Positions 35,195-45,006 of a stretch of 64,000 nt of DNA are shown here, one piece after another. The stretch lies in NCBI GenBank assembly GCA_963743035.1, contig CAVUOB010000006.1, forward strand, positions 62,001-126,000, in the 5' to 3' direction. The DNA is from PALSA-911 sp963743035. Lineage in GTDB: Bacteria; Pseudomonadota; Alphaproteobacteria; Acetobacterales; Acetobacteraceae. Each line of letters begins with the position of its first letter. Position 1 is the first letter of the stretch. The notes beneath the pieces are model-generated. The model worked only from the letters and a program-made list of their open reading frames with translations, was not told the origin of the DNA and made no database searches. The position numbers were made by a program, and so were the translations under genes.

Positions 35195-36916
35195 CTACTG
35201 TGTGTCGCCGCGCAATCCTCTCGGGCCGTTCAATGCGAGCAGCGTGGCCGGATCCGGCTGCCTGCCGTCATTGCCGGTGATCCGGTAGATCAGGATGACG
35301 GAATCCGGCTCCTCGATCCTGCCTTCCAGTACCCAGCGGTCCGGATAGGCCTCGCGTACCTGGTCGAGCTGGGCGAGCTGGCTGACATGCGGCTTGCCGC
35401 GGGCGCTCGAACTGACCACGGCGAACGGAATGGCGTAGCGATCGATCGCCGCCATGACCTGTTCGGGCGTTTCAAAGCGCAGCACGTAGTCACTGGGCCG
35501 GAGGCCGCCGGTCACCAGCAGGCGCACGCTGGATACGACGAAAAGGCTGGGTCGCTGCGGATCGAGCATGGCCAGTTCGGCGATCAATGCCGGTTCCTGC
35601 AGCGGGTCCAGCGCGGTCAGGACCGAAGGGTTCGCCGCGATACGGTGATCCCAGATGGTTCGCGCCGCCTCGATCAGCCCCCAGTTCGGCTTCGGATGGG
35701 CCTTGACCGCCAGGGGAACGAACAACGCCCCCAGCAGGGCCGCGCCAAGCGCCAGGCCCCGGTCGGGGTCCGGCAACAGGGTGCGGGTCTGCGGCATGAA
35801 GCCGATCAGCCAGCCCACGCATAGCTTCAGGCCGAAAAAGGCGAGGATCACCAGTGGCGCGAGCGCGGGCGACAGGTAGCGGGCGACGAGATCGGCCGGG
35901 ACGACCGACTGGAAGGTGATGCTGGCGGCGAACAGCGCGGCGGCGCCGATAAGACCGTTATCGGCCCCCGATCTGCGCGGCGCCAGGATGACGGCCCCGA
36001 GCCCGAGCAGGGCCAGGACCACCATCAGCAGGCCGCAGGCCTCGATCAGCATCCGGGTGTTTTGGACGATCGCGATGGAGGTGAACCGCAGGCCCCATGG
36101 ATAGATGAAGCCGTACGATACCTCCTGGCTGAAGGTCAGCAGATACCAGGGGGCGGTGAGGATCGCGACGATCGGGACGGGCAGCCAGAAGGACGGTCTT
36201 GCCAGGAGGTCGAACCGGCGCGCCATCAGGATGGCGAAAGGCGGAACGAGGGCGAGGCAGAGACCATTGCCCTTCAACAGGATCGCGGCCGTCGCCAGCA
36301 GCGCGAAGGCGATGGAAACCGGCCATCGGCCGGTATCGAGATAGCGGACATAGGCCCAGGTGGCGATCAGGCACAGAAGCGCGGTCGGAAGATCCACCAT
36401 CATGGTGTTGCGGCCAACCTCGTGCATGGGCGAGGCGGCGACCACCAGGGCGGCGACGGCGCCGGCCACGCGGCCGAACCGGTTGCGGACCGCCCCGTAG
36501 GTCAATCCGGACAGGGCAGCCAGGATCACCGCGGAGAAGGCCAGAACGGAGATCCTGCTCCAATGAAACAGCAGCATCCAGAGCGATCCCGCGACATAGA
36601 ACAGCGGCGGCCAATGGCCGATGCCCAGGGCGGGATAATGCGCATGGAAGCTGCCCAGGAATCCGAGGGGGGAGGACAGGCTGAAATTCGCCAGGGACAT
36701 GCGAAGATAATCGAGGAAGGCCAGGCAGGTTACGTAATGCCGGGCGTCATCCATGATCTCGAATTCGCTGCTGTAGGCATGATCCCGGATCTGCAGCAGA
36801 GCCACGACGATCAGCAGCGAGAGGGTGACCAGGGCCCATTCAACGAGGGAGGCGCGTTGCGGCAGGCGGGGAACCGCGGGCTTGTCCGTGAGCGCTGCCT
36901 GATAGGCTTCCGGCAT
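35195..36916 (-). CDS. ArnT/PMT-like membrane glycosyltransferase (GT39/GT83 type)
   Basis: A 573-residue protein with about ten membrane helices. The first periplasmic loop contains EIMDDARHYV, where the Asp pair and following residues match the catalytic acidic motif of GT-C enzymes (ArnT, dolichyl-phosphate-mannose protein mannosyltransferases). HYPALGIGHWPPLFYV follows, another family mark. It would transfer a sugar from a polyprenyl-phosphate carrier in the periplasm. The ATG at 36916 (MPEAYQ) is the likely start; an in-frame ATG at 37012 is possible. Confidence 0.75.
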   Translation of the reverse strand: MPEAYQAALTDKPAVPRLPQRASLVEWALVTLSLLIVVALLQIRDHAYSSEFEIMDDARHYVTCLAFLDYLRMSLANFSLSSPLGFLGSFHAHYPALGIGHWPPLFYVAGSLWMLLFHWSRISVLAFSAVILAALSGLTYGAVRNRFGRVAGAVAALVVAASPMHEVGRNTMMVDLPTALLCLIATWAYVRYLDTGRWPVSIAFALLATAAILLKGNGLCLALVPPFAILMARRFDLLARPSFWLPVPIVAILTAPWYLLTFSQEVSYGFIYPWGLRFTSIAIVQNTRMLIEACGLLMVVLALLGLGAVILAPRRSGADNGLIGAAALFAASITFQSVVPADLVARYLSPALAPLVILAFFGLKLCVGWLIGFMPQTRTLLPDPDRGLALGAALLGALFVPLAVKAHPKPNWGLIEAARTIWDHRIAANPSVLTALDPLQEPALIAELAMLDPQRPSLFVVSSVRLLVTGGLRPSDYVLRFETPEQVMAAIDRYAIPFAVVSSSARGKPHVSQLAQLDQVREAYPDRWVLEGRIEEPDSVILIYRITGNDGRQPDPATLLALNGPRGLRGDTQ

Positions 36917-37225
36917 GAACACAAGCCCCCGACAGGCGGGATGCGGCGTCTCTCCCGCTTCACTTCCATCCAACAGGTGCTGAGACGATAGGATCGGAGG
37001 ATGTCCGATCATGGCCCGTTCGATCTTCGCGAGGGAGCCTAGTCTCCATTCCGTGCCGCATTCAATGCAATATCCGATAACGAAACAGTCAGATCGCCGG
37101 AAAGCCGGCCGGCGCCTGTCCGGTCGCGCGGTGATGTGCCGATCGGTTTCCTGTGGCCGCCTACAGACTTTACAGACCGCCTGACCGGGTCGAACCTGCC
37201 GGTTCGAGGCAGTTCGGGGATCGTG
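36917..37225. other. Divergent intergenic region between GT39-like and MFS genes
   Basis: About 309 bases separate two divergently read genes. Alternative upstream starts for both genes lie inside it (37012 minus, 37136 plus). No hairpin, repeat or clear promoter was recognised. Confidence 0.35.
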
Positions 37226-38503
37226 GTGAATTCAGGCGTGGCAGGTTCGGGCGAGCGGACATTGGAGGCAGCGCCCGACGCTGCGGAGGGATCGCCGCAA
37301 TGGCAGGTGACGCTCTGGGCGATGGTCGCGGTGCAGCTGATCATGAGCGGCGCCTTCACCTTCCTCAGCCCGGTGCTGCCGCTGTTCCTGCCGCATCTCG
37401 GCGTCGACAATCTCAGCAGCGTGGAGTTCTGGACCGGATTGCTGGCCTCGATGACCTCGTTCATCGCTGCCTTCGCGGCGCCCATCTGGGGCAAGATGTC
37501 GGACCGGTTGGGGCGCAAGCTGATGGTGCTGCGATCGGCCTTCGCCATCGGCGTGTGCACGGCGTTGATGGGTTTTGCCGGGTCCGTCTGGCATCTGCTG
37601 GCGCTGCGCGCGCTGATGGGCGCCTTCGCCGGCTTCACCTCGTCTTCCGTGGTGCTGGTGGCCAGCCAGGTGCCGGAGCGGCGGCTCGGCTATTCGCTCG
37701 GCCTGCTCAGCTCCGGCCAGCTGGTCGGCTCGTTGATGGGGCCGGTGCTGGGCGGCGGGCTGGCGGACCTGACCGGCAGCTACCGCTATCCGTTCTTCAT
37801 CGCCGGCGGCATCTCGATGGTCGCCTTCGTGCTGTGCTGGTGGCTGGTGCCGGAACGCTTCACGCCGCCGAAGGAGAAGCGCAAGGGCACCTCCATGCTC
37901 ACGTCCTTCCGCATGCTGACGCGCATCCCGGGCATGGCGCCGCTGGTGCTGGTGCTGCTGCTGACCCAGTTCGCGGTGCAGGCGATCGCGCCGATCGTCA
38001 CGCTGTTCGTGCAGGAGATGGTCGGGCCGCAGCCCAATCTGGCCACGCTCGGCGGCATCGCCTTCTCCGTCACCGGGCTGGCCGGCGTTATCGCGGTGCC
38101 GATCCTCGGCCGCTGCAGCGACCATTTCGGGGAGCGCCGGGTGCTGCTGCTCACCCTCGCCGGCGCGGCCTTGCTGACCGTCCCGCAGGCCTTCGTCAGC
38201 GTCTATCCGATTTTCGTCGCCGAGCGTTTCGCCGTCGGCCTGTTCGTCGGCGGCATCCTGCCCGCGGCCAATGCGCTGATCGGCAAGAAGACGCCCCAGG
38301 CCGAGCGCGGCGCGGTCTATGGCATGACGTCCTCGGCCTATTTCTTCGGCAATTCGCTGGGCCCGGTCACCGGTGGGGCCGTCGCCGCGAGCTTCGGCCT
38401 GCACTGGGTTTTCCTGGTCACCGCGATCCTGCTCGGGCTCAATCTGGCCTGGGTCTATTTCGGGGTCAGGGAGCCCGTCGAACTCCACAGGGAGGCAAGA
38501 TGA
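37226..38503 (+). CDS. MFS transporter (multidrug-efflux type)
   Basis: A major facilitator of about 425 residues with twelve predicted helices. The motif A loop is GKMSDRLGRKLMVL between helices 2 and 3, a related GRCSDHFGERRVLLL occurs between helices 8 and 9, and motif C-like GSLMGPVLGGGLAD is in helix 5. It probably exports a small hydrophobic compound. The GTG at 37226 has GGGGA 5 bases upstream; a GTG at 37136 would add 30 residues without membrane character. Its stop overlaps the start region of the deacylase gene, so the two are coupled. Confidence 0.85.
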   Translation: MNSGVAGSGERTLEAAPDAAEGSPQWQVTLWAMVAVQLIMSGAFTFLSPVLPLFLPHLGVDNLSSVEFWTGLLASMTSFIAAFAAPIWGKMSDRLGRKLMVLRSAFAIGVCTALMGFAGSVWHLLALRALMGAFAGFTSSSVVLVASQVPERRLGYSLGLLSSGQLVGSLMGPVLGGGLADLTGSYRYPFFIAGGISMVAFVLCWWLVPERFTPPKEKRKGTSMLTSFRMLTRIPGMAPLVLVLLLTQFAVQAIAPIVTLFVQEMVGPQPNLATLGGIAFSVTGLAGVIAVPILGRCSDHFGERRVLLLTLAGAALLTVPQAFVSVYPIFVAERFAVGLFVGGILPAANALIGKKTPQAERGAVYGMTSSAYFFGNSLGPVTGGAVAASFGLHWVFLVTAILLGLNLAWVYFGVREPVELHREAR

Positions 38504-40209
38504 TGCCGGATGTTATCACCCGCGTGATCCGCAACGGCACGATCATCGACGGCTCGGGCGCCGATCCGTTCGAGGCCGATGTGGCGATGGCCGGCGGCAG
38601 GATCACCGCCATCGGCCGCGCGCTGCCCAAGGGCGACGAGGAGATCGACGCGCGGGGCAGGCTGGTCACGCCCGGCTTCATCGACGTGCACACGCATTAC
38701 GACGCCTAGGTCACCTGGGCCAATGCGATGACGCCGACATCCTGGCACGGTGTCACCACCGCCATGATCGGCAATTGCGGCGTTGGCTTCGCGCCCTGCC
38801 GGCCGAACCAGCGCGACATGCTGGTCCGGCTGATGGAAGGGGTGGAGGACATTCCCGAGGTGGTGCTGACCGAGGGGCTGCCCTGGAACTGGACCACGTT
38901 CCCCGAATATCTCGATGCGCTGGCGGCACGGAATTACGACCTCGACGTCGTCGCGCAGGTGCCGCACGCGGCCTTGCGCGTCTATGTCATGGGCGAGCGC
39001 GGCGCCGAGCGCGAGCCGGCCACCGCGGCGGACCGGGCCGAGATGGCGCGCCTGGCCGGGGAGGGGATCCGCGCCGGCGCGCTCGGCTTCTCCACCTCGC
39101 GCACGCTGAACCACAAGAGCGTCGACGGCGCGCCGATCGCCACGCTCGGCGCGGCGGAGGCGGAGCTCACCGACATCGCCCTGGCGCTGAAGGATGCGGG
39201 CGCGGGCTGGCTGCAGGTGGTTTCCGATTTCGACGACCCGGAGGCCGAGTTCGCGCTGCTGCGCCGCCTGGCCGAACGCTCGGGACGGCCGATGACCATC
39301 ACGCTGCTGCAATATGACCGCCGGCCCGATGGCTGGCGCAAGCTGCTGGACCGCATCGGCGAGGCCAATGCCGCCGGCAGCCGCATCACCGGCCAGATCC
39401 GCAACCGACCGACCGGGGTGCTGCTGGGCTTCGAGATTTCGCAGAACCCGTTCATGGCCCGGCCCAGCTACCAGGCCATCGCGTCGCTGGCGTTCGCGGA
39501 GCGGCTGGCGGTGCTGCGCCAGCCCGAATTCCGCGCCCGGCTGCTGGCGGAGGCGCCGAACGACGCGTTTATGGCGCAGCGCACCGCGCGCTGGGATCGG
39601 GTGTTCCTGCTGGGCGACCCGCCGGAATACGAACCGGCGCCGGAAACCAGCGTCGCCGCCCGCGCCGCGCGGGAGGGACGCAGCCCGGACGAGGTCGCCT
39701 ATGATTTGCTGCTGGGCCGGGACGGCCGCGCCCTTCTGTACCGGCCGATGACCAATTACACCGCAGGCAACCTGGATGCGGTGCGCGACATGATCGCCGA
39801 CCCCAACAGCCTGATCGGCCTCGGCGATGGCGGGGCGCATGTCGGCATCATGTGCGATGCCAGCTCCACCAGCTACATGCTGACCCACTGGACCCGGGAT
39901 CGCGCCCGCGGCGGGTTGTTCACCGTGCCCGAGGCCGTGCGGCTGCTGACGCATGACTGCGCCCGGGCGATCGGCCTGAACGACCGCGGGCTGCTGCGGC
40001 CCGGCCGCAAGGCCGACATCAACGTCATCGACTACGACCGGCTGCATATTGCAGCACCGGAAGTGGTCTATGACCTGCCCGGCGGCGGCAGGCGGCTGAT
40101 CCAGCGCACCGAGGGCTATGTCGCCACGCTGGTCGCGGGCACGCCGGTCTACCTGGACGGCGAGCCCACCGGTCAGCTTCCCGGCCGCCTGGTGCGCGGC
40201 CCACGCTAG
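38503..40209 (+). pseudogene. N-acyl-D-amino-acid deacylase/D-aminoacylase, interrupted by an in-frame amber codon
   Basis: A 568-codon amidohydrolase gene: IRNGTIIDGSGADPFEADVA, then the metal motif GFIDVHTHYDA, then GNCGVGFAPCRPNQRDM, SGRPMTITLLQY-like barrel strands, GDGGAHVGIMCDASSTSYML and a C-terminal RPGRKADINVIDYDR. Codon 69 (38707-38709) is TAG exactly where the family has Gln after HTHYDA. CAG to TAG is a single change and the frame continues uninterrupted. It is either a real nonsense mutation, a read-through site or a sequence error. RBS GGAGG lies 7 bases before the ATG, and the gene overlaps the MFS stop. The enzyme would release D-amino acids from N-acyl derivatives. Confidence 0.85.
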
Positions 40210-40253
40210 GTTCCTGATGCGGCCCGCGCTGGATCCCTGTTGCGCGTCCCCCG

Positions 40254-41699
40254 CTACGTCGACACCTGTTCCAGCACCGCCTTCGACTGGCGGATGCCGA
40301 AGGTGCGGATCAGCATCGCCGGCAGCAGCGAGCCCGGCACGACGATCCATAGCAGCCAGCCCAGATGGTCCGGTCCGAGGCCGTAGAGCGGGCCGAGCAG
40401 CGTCACGCCGCCCCAGGCGCCGAGATGGCCGAGGCCATCGGTCCAGGCGAAGGCCACGGAGCGGATCCGGGTGGGGTAGGACACCGCCGTGTAGTTGTAG
40501 AGGTTGAACAGCCAGAGCCCGGTGCCGACCCGGCTGAGCGCGTAGAAGATGGCGATGACCGGCAGGCTCGGGTACAGGTAGATCACGATCCAGGACACCG
40601 CGAACAACACGCCCATCGCCCACAGCACGTCGCGCCGTTCCACCCGCTCACCGAGCCAGGCATTGACCTGGAAGGCGACGAACAGCAGCGCATAGGCGCC
40701 GGCGATGGTCAGGAACACGAAATGCGCCGAGCCGCCATGGTCCACCATGTAGACCGCGGCGAAGGCGCCGACGCCGTAGATCAGGCCGGCGTAGCCGAGC
40801 AGCCAGCAGGTGACGAGCAGGATGGTCCGGCCGCGATATTGCGGGTTGGTGAAAATCTCCCGCCAGGCGCCGCGCTCGGCGACGACCACCGGGTGCTGGC
40901 CGCGATCGGGTGGCGGCAGCGGTGCCTGGCTGGCGAGCTGGACGCGGCGTTCGTACTCGGTCATGACGGTTTCCGCTTCGTCATGCCGGCCGCGCGCCTC
41001 CAGCCAGCGCGGCGATTCCGGCAGCATCCAGTACAGCAGCGGCAGCAGGATGACGACCTCGATCCCCGCGCTGACCCATAGGAACAGCTGCCATCGGGCG
41101 GGCATCCAGGCGAAGGCGAGCAGGTTGACGGCGACGGCGACCAGCGCCGTGGCGCCCTGCGAGGCCAGCAGCACCCGGTTGCGGATGAGCGGCGACGTCA
41201 TCTCCGACAGATAGACCGAATGCGTGGCGACGATGCCGCCGACGCCGAGCGTGCTCAGCACCGACAGCACGACCATGCCCCAGAAATTGGTCACGTACGC
41301 GAAGGGCCAGATGCAGATTCCGCCCAGCAAGGTCGCCAGCAGGATCGCCGGGCGGCGGCCATGGCGGTCGGCGACCCAGCTCATCAGATAGACGCCGAGC
41401 AGCACGCCGAGGCCGACCTGCAGCGCCTGGATCACCGAATACTGCACGACGTCGATGATATGGTTCGGCCGCCAGACGAAGGGATACAGCCGCGCGCCGA
41501 TGCCGTCGGTGTCGAAGATGATGAAGCCCCAGGTGATCTGGACCAGAATGGCCAGCCGCCATTGCACCCGGGTCAGCGGCAGCCGGTCGACCCGCGCGGC
41601 GACATGGCCGTGAATGGCGTCCGGACGCGAATAGCCGGGCATGCCGGACTCGCGTGGGGCCGTATCGGCAGGCGACACCGCCGGAGCTGAATCCGCCAT
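40254..41699 (-). CDS. MFS transporter, sugar/aromatic acid permease type
   Basis: A 481-residue major facilitator of the sugar-porter/metabolite-H+ symporter group. SWVADRHGRRPAILLATLLGG (the first 21 residues of the loop and helix) is motif A, YWMLPESPRWLEARGR precedes the central loop, and RTILLVTCWLLGYAGLIYGVGAF starts the second half. The N-terminus is long and hydrophilic (about 45 residues). It probably imports an organic acid or sugar. It converges on the deacylase gene with 44 bases between stops. Confidence 0.88.
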   Translation of the reverse strand: MADSAPAVSPADTAPRESGMPGYSRPDAIHGHVAARVDRLPLTRVQWRLAILVQITWGFIIFDTDGIGARLYPFVWRPNHIIDVVQYSVIQALQVGLGVLLGVYLMSWVADRHGRRPAILLATLLGGICIWPFAYVTNFWGMVVLSVLSTLGVGGIVATHSVYLSEMTSPLIRNRVLLASQGATALVAVAVNLLAFAWMPARWQLFLWVSAGIEVVILLPLLYWMLPESPRWLEARGRHDEAETVMTEYERRVQLASQAPLPPPDRGQHPVVVAERGAWREIFTNPQYRGRTILLVTCWLLGYAGLIYGVGAFAAVYMVDHGGSAHFVFLTIAGAYALLFVAFQVNAWLGERVERRDVLWAMGVLFAVSWIVIYLYPSLPVIAIFYALSRVGTGLWLFNLYNYTAVSYPTRIRSVAFAWTDGLGHLGAWGGVTLLGPLYGLGPDHLGWLLWIVVPGSLLPAMLIRTFGIRQSKAVLEQVST

Positions 41700-41838
41700 C
41701 GCTTCCTCCCCGTCCGCTTATGCCGCACCCGCTTATGCCGCGGTTGCGCCTGAACAGCCGGGTGCCAGATTGGTCCCGGCGGCGGGGTTATTTCAAGCGG
41801 GATCGCAACGAGGCCCGGCCGCGCCGGGCCCGGGGCGG

Positions 41839-42615
41839 TCAGTCGTGCCGGGCCTTCAGCGCGGCCAGGCGCTCGCTCAGGCCCGTGGGGGTGGGCGGCT
41901 TGCCGGAGGCCGCGGCGAGGGCGGCGGCGATGTTGGCGTCCTCCTCCTCCGGCTTGCTCGGCTTCAGCAGCCGGGCCTTGGCCATGGCCGCGTCGGCCGA
42001 GGCGAGGTCCTTCGACGCCACGTCCTGCATCGTCTTCAGCGCCACGGTCAGGCTGCTGGTGGTCTGCGCCAGCCCGGCCGCGCGCCGCGCCGCCTCGGCC
42101 TGCTGCTGGGCGGTCTGGTTCTGCTGCGCCGCGCGGGCCATGTCCCGCTGTGCCCGTTCCAGTTCGCTGCGCGCCGCCTTCAGCTTGCCGCCGGCGTCGG
42201 CGTAGGCGCCTTCCAGCATTTCCAGGAAGCCCTTGGCGTCCACCGCGTCCTGTTTCTCGCGCTCCACGTCCGGCGCCATCTGCTCCAGCATGCCGACCAG
42301 CGTGCCGAGGCTCTTTTCCAGCGACGCCTTTTGCGCCGGATCGGCGGCGGCGTTCGACTGCGACTCCAACTGCTCGGCCGCGGCCATGCGCTGGGCCGAC
42401 AGCGCCTGGATGGCGTCCGCCTCCTTCTGCTCGCGGTCATAGGATTGGCGGGCCTGCGCGACCTGCCGGCCGAGATCGTCCAGATGCTGTTCCATCGTGC
42501 GCAGCTCGGCCTCGGTCGCCGATTTCGGATCCCAGCGGATCAGCGCCTCCACCCCGGCGGTCACTGCCTGGTTGGCCTTCACGCCGAGCAGGTTGCCCAT
42601 GAAACGAAGAACCAT
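41839..42615 (-). CDS. PspA/IM30-like (YjfJ-type) coiled-coil protein
   Basis: A 258-residue, almost entirely helical protein. MVLRFMGNLLGVKANQAV at the start corresponds to the amphipathic membrane-binding helix of PspA-like proteins, followed by a coiled coil up to about residue 215. It is the third gene of a set with DUF350 and DUF2491 proteins, the arrangement of E. coli yjfJ-yjfK-yjfL. That supports an ESCRT-III-like membrane maintenance role. The start is fixed by GGAG 8 bases upstream of the ATG. Confidence 0.75.
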   Translation of the reverse strand: MVLRFMGNLLGVKANQAVTAGVEALIRWDPKSATEAELRTMEQHLDDLGRQVAQARQSYDREQKEADAIQALSAQRMAAAEQLESQSNAAADPAQKASLEKSLGTLVGMLEQMAPDVEREKQDAVDAKGFLEMLEGAYADAGGKLKAARSELERAQRDMARAAQQNQTAQQQAEAARRAAGLAQTTSSLTVALKTMQDVASKDLASADAAMAKARLLKPSKPEEEDANIAAALAAASGKPPTPTGLSERLAALKARHD

Positions 42616-42640
42616 GATCGTGTCTCCTTTCGGTTTACCG

Positions 42641-42757
42641 AGAGTTGGGGTTTGCCAAGAGTTGGGTTGTCCAGGAGTTCGGCTTCCGCCGTCAGGCCCG
42701 TGTCGATAGGTGGCTGTCGATAGGCGGGTATCGATAGGTGGGTGTCGATCAGTTGGG
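42641..42757. repeat. Short tandem repeats between the PspA-like and DUF350 genes
   Basis: Two families. The first, around 42641-42680, has three AGAGTTGGG-type units. The second is four 14-bp units at 42702-42757: GTCGATAGGTGGCT, GTCGATAGGCGGGT, ATCGATAGGTGGGT and GTCGATCAGTTGGG. The last unit includes the stop codon of the DUF350 gene. Confidence 0.85.
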
Positions 42758-43189
42758 CACCATCGCCGCCGCGTTCATCAGCGCGACGCCGATCTGCGCG
42801 GCGGCGACCACCAAGGCGCCGGCCATGTTGTCTGCCTCCACCATCCGCCGCAGGCCGCGCAGGGCGAGGGAGACCAGGCCGACGGTGGCCAGTTGCAGCA
42901 GCACGGCGACCACGCCCCAGACCAGGATGTCCACCACCTGGCCGCTGGTGGCCAGCAGCGCCGCCAGCGGCAGGGCGATGGCGATGATCGCGCCGGCCAG
43001 CACGATCCCGGCGGCGGTATTGCCGCCGTCGATCAGCTCGCGCTCGTGATACGGCGTCAGCGTGGTGTAGATGCCGACGCCAATCCCCCAGAGGATCAGC
43101 ACCGTGACGAAATGCAGCAGCAGTTCCGGCAGCCCGTTGCCGAGGGCCTCGCCGATGCCGGCGAGAATGTCGGGGGATGGCGTGTTCAT
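42749..43189 (-). CDS. DUF350 family membrane protein (YjfL-like)
   Basis: A 146-residue protein with four membrane helices. It carries the DUF350 motif ELIDGGNTAAGIVLAGAIIA after the first helix and a second half repeat (NMAGALVVAAAQIGVALMNA). YjfL relatives are inner-membrane proteins of unknown function found with PspA-like and DUF2491 genes. The ATG at 43189 (MNTPSPD) was chosen; an in-frame ATG 15 bases upstream (MRGDR) is possible. Confidence 0.85.
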   Translation of the reverse strand: MNTPSPDILAGIGEALGNGLPELLLHFVTVLILWGIGVGIYTTLTPYHERELIDGGNTAAGIVLAGAIIAIALPLAALLATSGQVVDILVWGVVAVLLQLATVGLVSLALRGLRRMVEADNMAGALVVAAAQIGVALMNAAAMVPN

Positions 43190-43212
43190 GCGATCTCCGC
43201 GCAAAGGATGCG

Positions 43213-43250
43213 AGTGCTGGGGGTGAAAGTGCTGGGGGTGGAAGTGCCGG
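43213..43250. repeat. 15-bp direct repeat between DUF350 and DUF2491 genes
   Basis: Units AGTGCTGGGGGTGAA and AGTGCTGGGGGTGGA followed by a partial AGTGCCGG, in the 72-base spacer. Confidence 0.8.
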
Positions 43251-43261
43251 TTCGGGTCATG

Positions 43262-44851
43262 TCAGGCGAAGCTCACGGGCGGCAGCGTCAGGGATGCCGG
43301 ATTGATGTCGATGCCGACATGGATTTCCACCCAGGCCTGGCCTTGTTCCTCCACCACGGCGACCAGCACGTACTCGGTCTGCGGCGCCGGCGGGGGGGCG
43401 CCGGTGGGCGCGCCGTAGAGCATGGCGTGCAGCACGCGCTGGCTGGTGCCGGACAGGTCCTCGATCGTCTCGGTGAGGTCGCGCGGCGGCACCCGCGTGG
43501 CGCCGCCGGCCCAGACGCGGTCATAGGTCTTGCCGTCCTTGGTCTGGAATTGCGGCCAGCCGATCAGGCCCTGCGCCGGGTCCAGCCAGACGCCCCATTC
43601 GTCCTGGCTGGCCGGGGACACCTCGTCCAGGCGGGAGAAATACCGGCATTCATCGGGCAGCCCGTCGCGGCCGAGATGCATCTGGAAGAACCCGGTGCGG
43701 CCCGGCAGGTATAGCCGGTGCAGCGGGATGGTGCCGTCCATCAGCACGCCGAGGGCCTCCACGCTGACCATCTCGCCGCCGATGCCCGTTACTTTCGTGT
43801 TCACCGCCGCGAGCACGAAGGGCGTGGGGTCCACCGGGAAGGTCATGCCGACGCGGAACCGGGTCTGTGCGCTGCCGCCGAGGGCGGGCGGCCGGGGGGC
43901 GGCGGAGGATGAGGCGCCAAATGATGAGGCGCCTGGGGATTGCGCGCCGCGCCGGCGCCAGAACCACAGCAGGAGGAACAGTCCGGCGCCCAGGAACAGG
44001 ATGATGAAAATCATGCTTCCCCCGTCATCCGGTGTGGCGTGTCCCGGCACGCCGCCGGCGAGATCCGGTGGCAGCTTGCCCGGGGTTTTCGGCTGGCCCT
44101 GCAACTGCGCCACCTTGCTGTCGAGCTCGTTCAGCTTCTGGCGCACGGACGGATCCTGCGCCGCGGCCGCGTCCATCTGCGCCCGCCACTCACGGTAACC
44201 GGGATCGTCCTGGTTGGAGTAGAAGAACTCCGGCCGTCCGGGTCGGTTCAGCGAATTCAGCAGGCCCCAGAGCAGCAGCCCGTCCCAGATGCCGAAGCGC
44301 TGCGTCGGCACATAGGCGGGGTAGCCGCGGTTGCCCATCCCGTAGCCGGTTCCGTAGCCGGATCCGTAGCCGCCGCCATGTCCTGGCGCGTAGGCGCCGC
44401 CGCCGCTGGCGGAGGGGCGGCGGGCGGTGTCGCCCCAGGGGTCGGCGTAGCCGGCGGAGGGGCGCCGGTCCGGCTGCGGCGTTGGCGGCGGCTGCTGTGC
44501 CGCGCGGTATTGCTGCAAGGCCTGGCCGGAGGATTGTCGGGAAATTGCCCGGTCCCCGCCACCCGAGCCGGCGACCGGCGGCGTGCGGGTGCTGTAGGAG
44601 GGCGCGCTGTAGCCGCCGCTGGACATCGGCGGGCGCCGGGTCGGGGCCGCATAGGACCCGCCGCCGCTCGGCAATCCGTAGCCGCCGCTGCGCCGCGTCG
44701 TCTGGGCCTGGGCGGGCGCGGTCAGCAGCGCGGCGGACGCGGCGCCGGCGATTGCCATCTGCGTAGCGACTGCCATCCCACCGGCGCCGGAGGGACCCGG
44801 CGCGAGTGCGATCACCGCGGATAGCAACAGGTGCCAAAGCCGAGAGGTCAT
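43262..44851 (-). CDS. DUF2491 family protein (YjfK-like) with long Gly/Pro/Ser-rich secreted half
   Basis: A 529-residue protein. An N-terminal signal-like hydrophobic region (about 8-50) is followed by 150 residues rich in Gly, Ser, Pro, Tyr and Arg with GYGSGYGTGYGMG repeats. A membrane helix is near 293-312 (IFIILFLGAGLFLLLWF then RRR). The C-terminal 190 residues match DUF2491: CRYFSRLDEVSPASQDEWGV, LIGWPQFQTKDGKTYDRVW. The known YjfK protein lacks the low-complexity half, so this is an extended form. First gene of the YjfK-YjfL-YjfJ-like operon. Confidence 0.75.
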   Translation of the reverse strand: MTSRLWHLLLSAVIALAPGPSGAGGMAVATQMAIAGAASAALLTAPAQAQTTRRSGGYGLPSGGGSYAAPTRRPPMSSGGYSAPSYSTRTPPVAGSGGGDRAISRQSSGQALQQYRAAQQPPPTPQPDRRPSAGYADPWGDTARRPSASGGGAYAPGHGGGYGSGYGTGYGMGNRGYPAYVPTQRFGIWDGLLLWGLLNSLNRPGRPEFFYSNQDDPGYREWRAQMDAAAAQDPSVRQKLNELDSKVAQLQGQPKTPGKLPPDLAGGVPGHATPDDGGSMIFIILFLGAGLFLLLWFWRRRGAQSPGASSFGASSSAAPRPPALGGSAQTRFRVGMTFPVDPTPFVLAAVNTKVTGIGGEMVSVEALGVLMDGTIPLHRLYLPGRTGFFQMHLGRDGLPDECRYFSRLDEVSPASQDEWGVWLDPAQGLIGWPQFQTKDGKTYDRVWAGGATRVPPRDLTETIEDLSGTSQRVLHAMLYGAPTGAPPPAPQTEYVLVAVVEEQGQAWVEIHVGIDINPASLTLPPVSFA

Positions 44852-45006
44852 GGACGCTTCCGAGTATCCATCCATGATCGCAGCTTCGTGGTGTGGGGGG
44901 AAGCCGCACATGCCGGGCGGTGGCCCGGCCTGCCATCACAGATCCGTCCGACCGCTACTGCACTATCTGCGCTATTGCCGTCAATTCAGCGTGTTGCGAG
45001 CCGTCC

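Noticed and set aside
44340..44400. CRISPR-like repeats (CCGTAGCCGG units)
   Set aside because: They are short in-frame codon repeats encoding Gly-Tyr in the DUF2491 protein, with no spacers.
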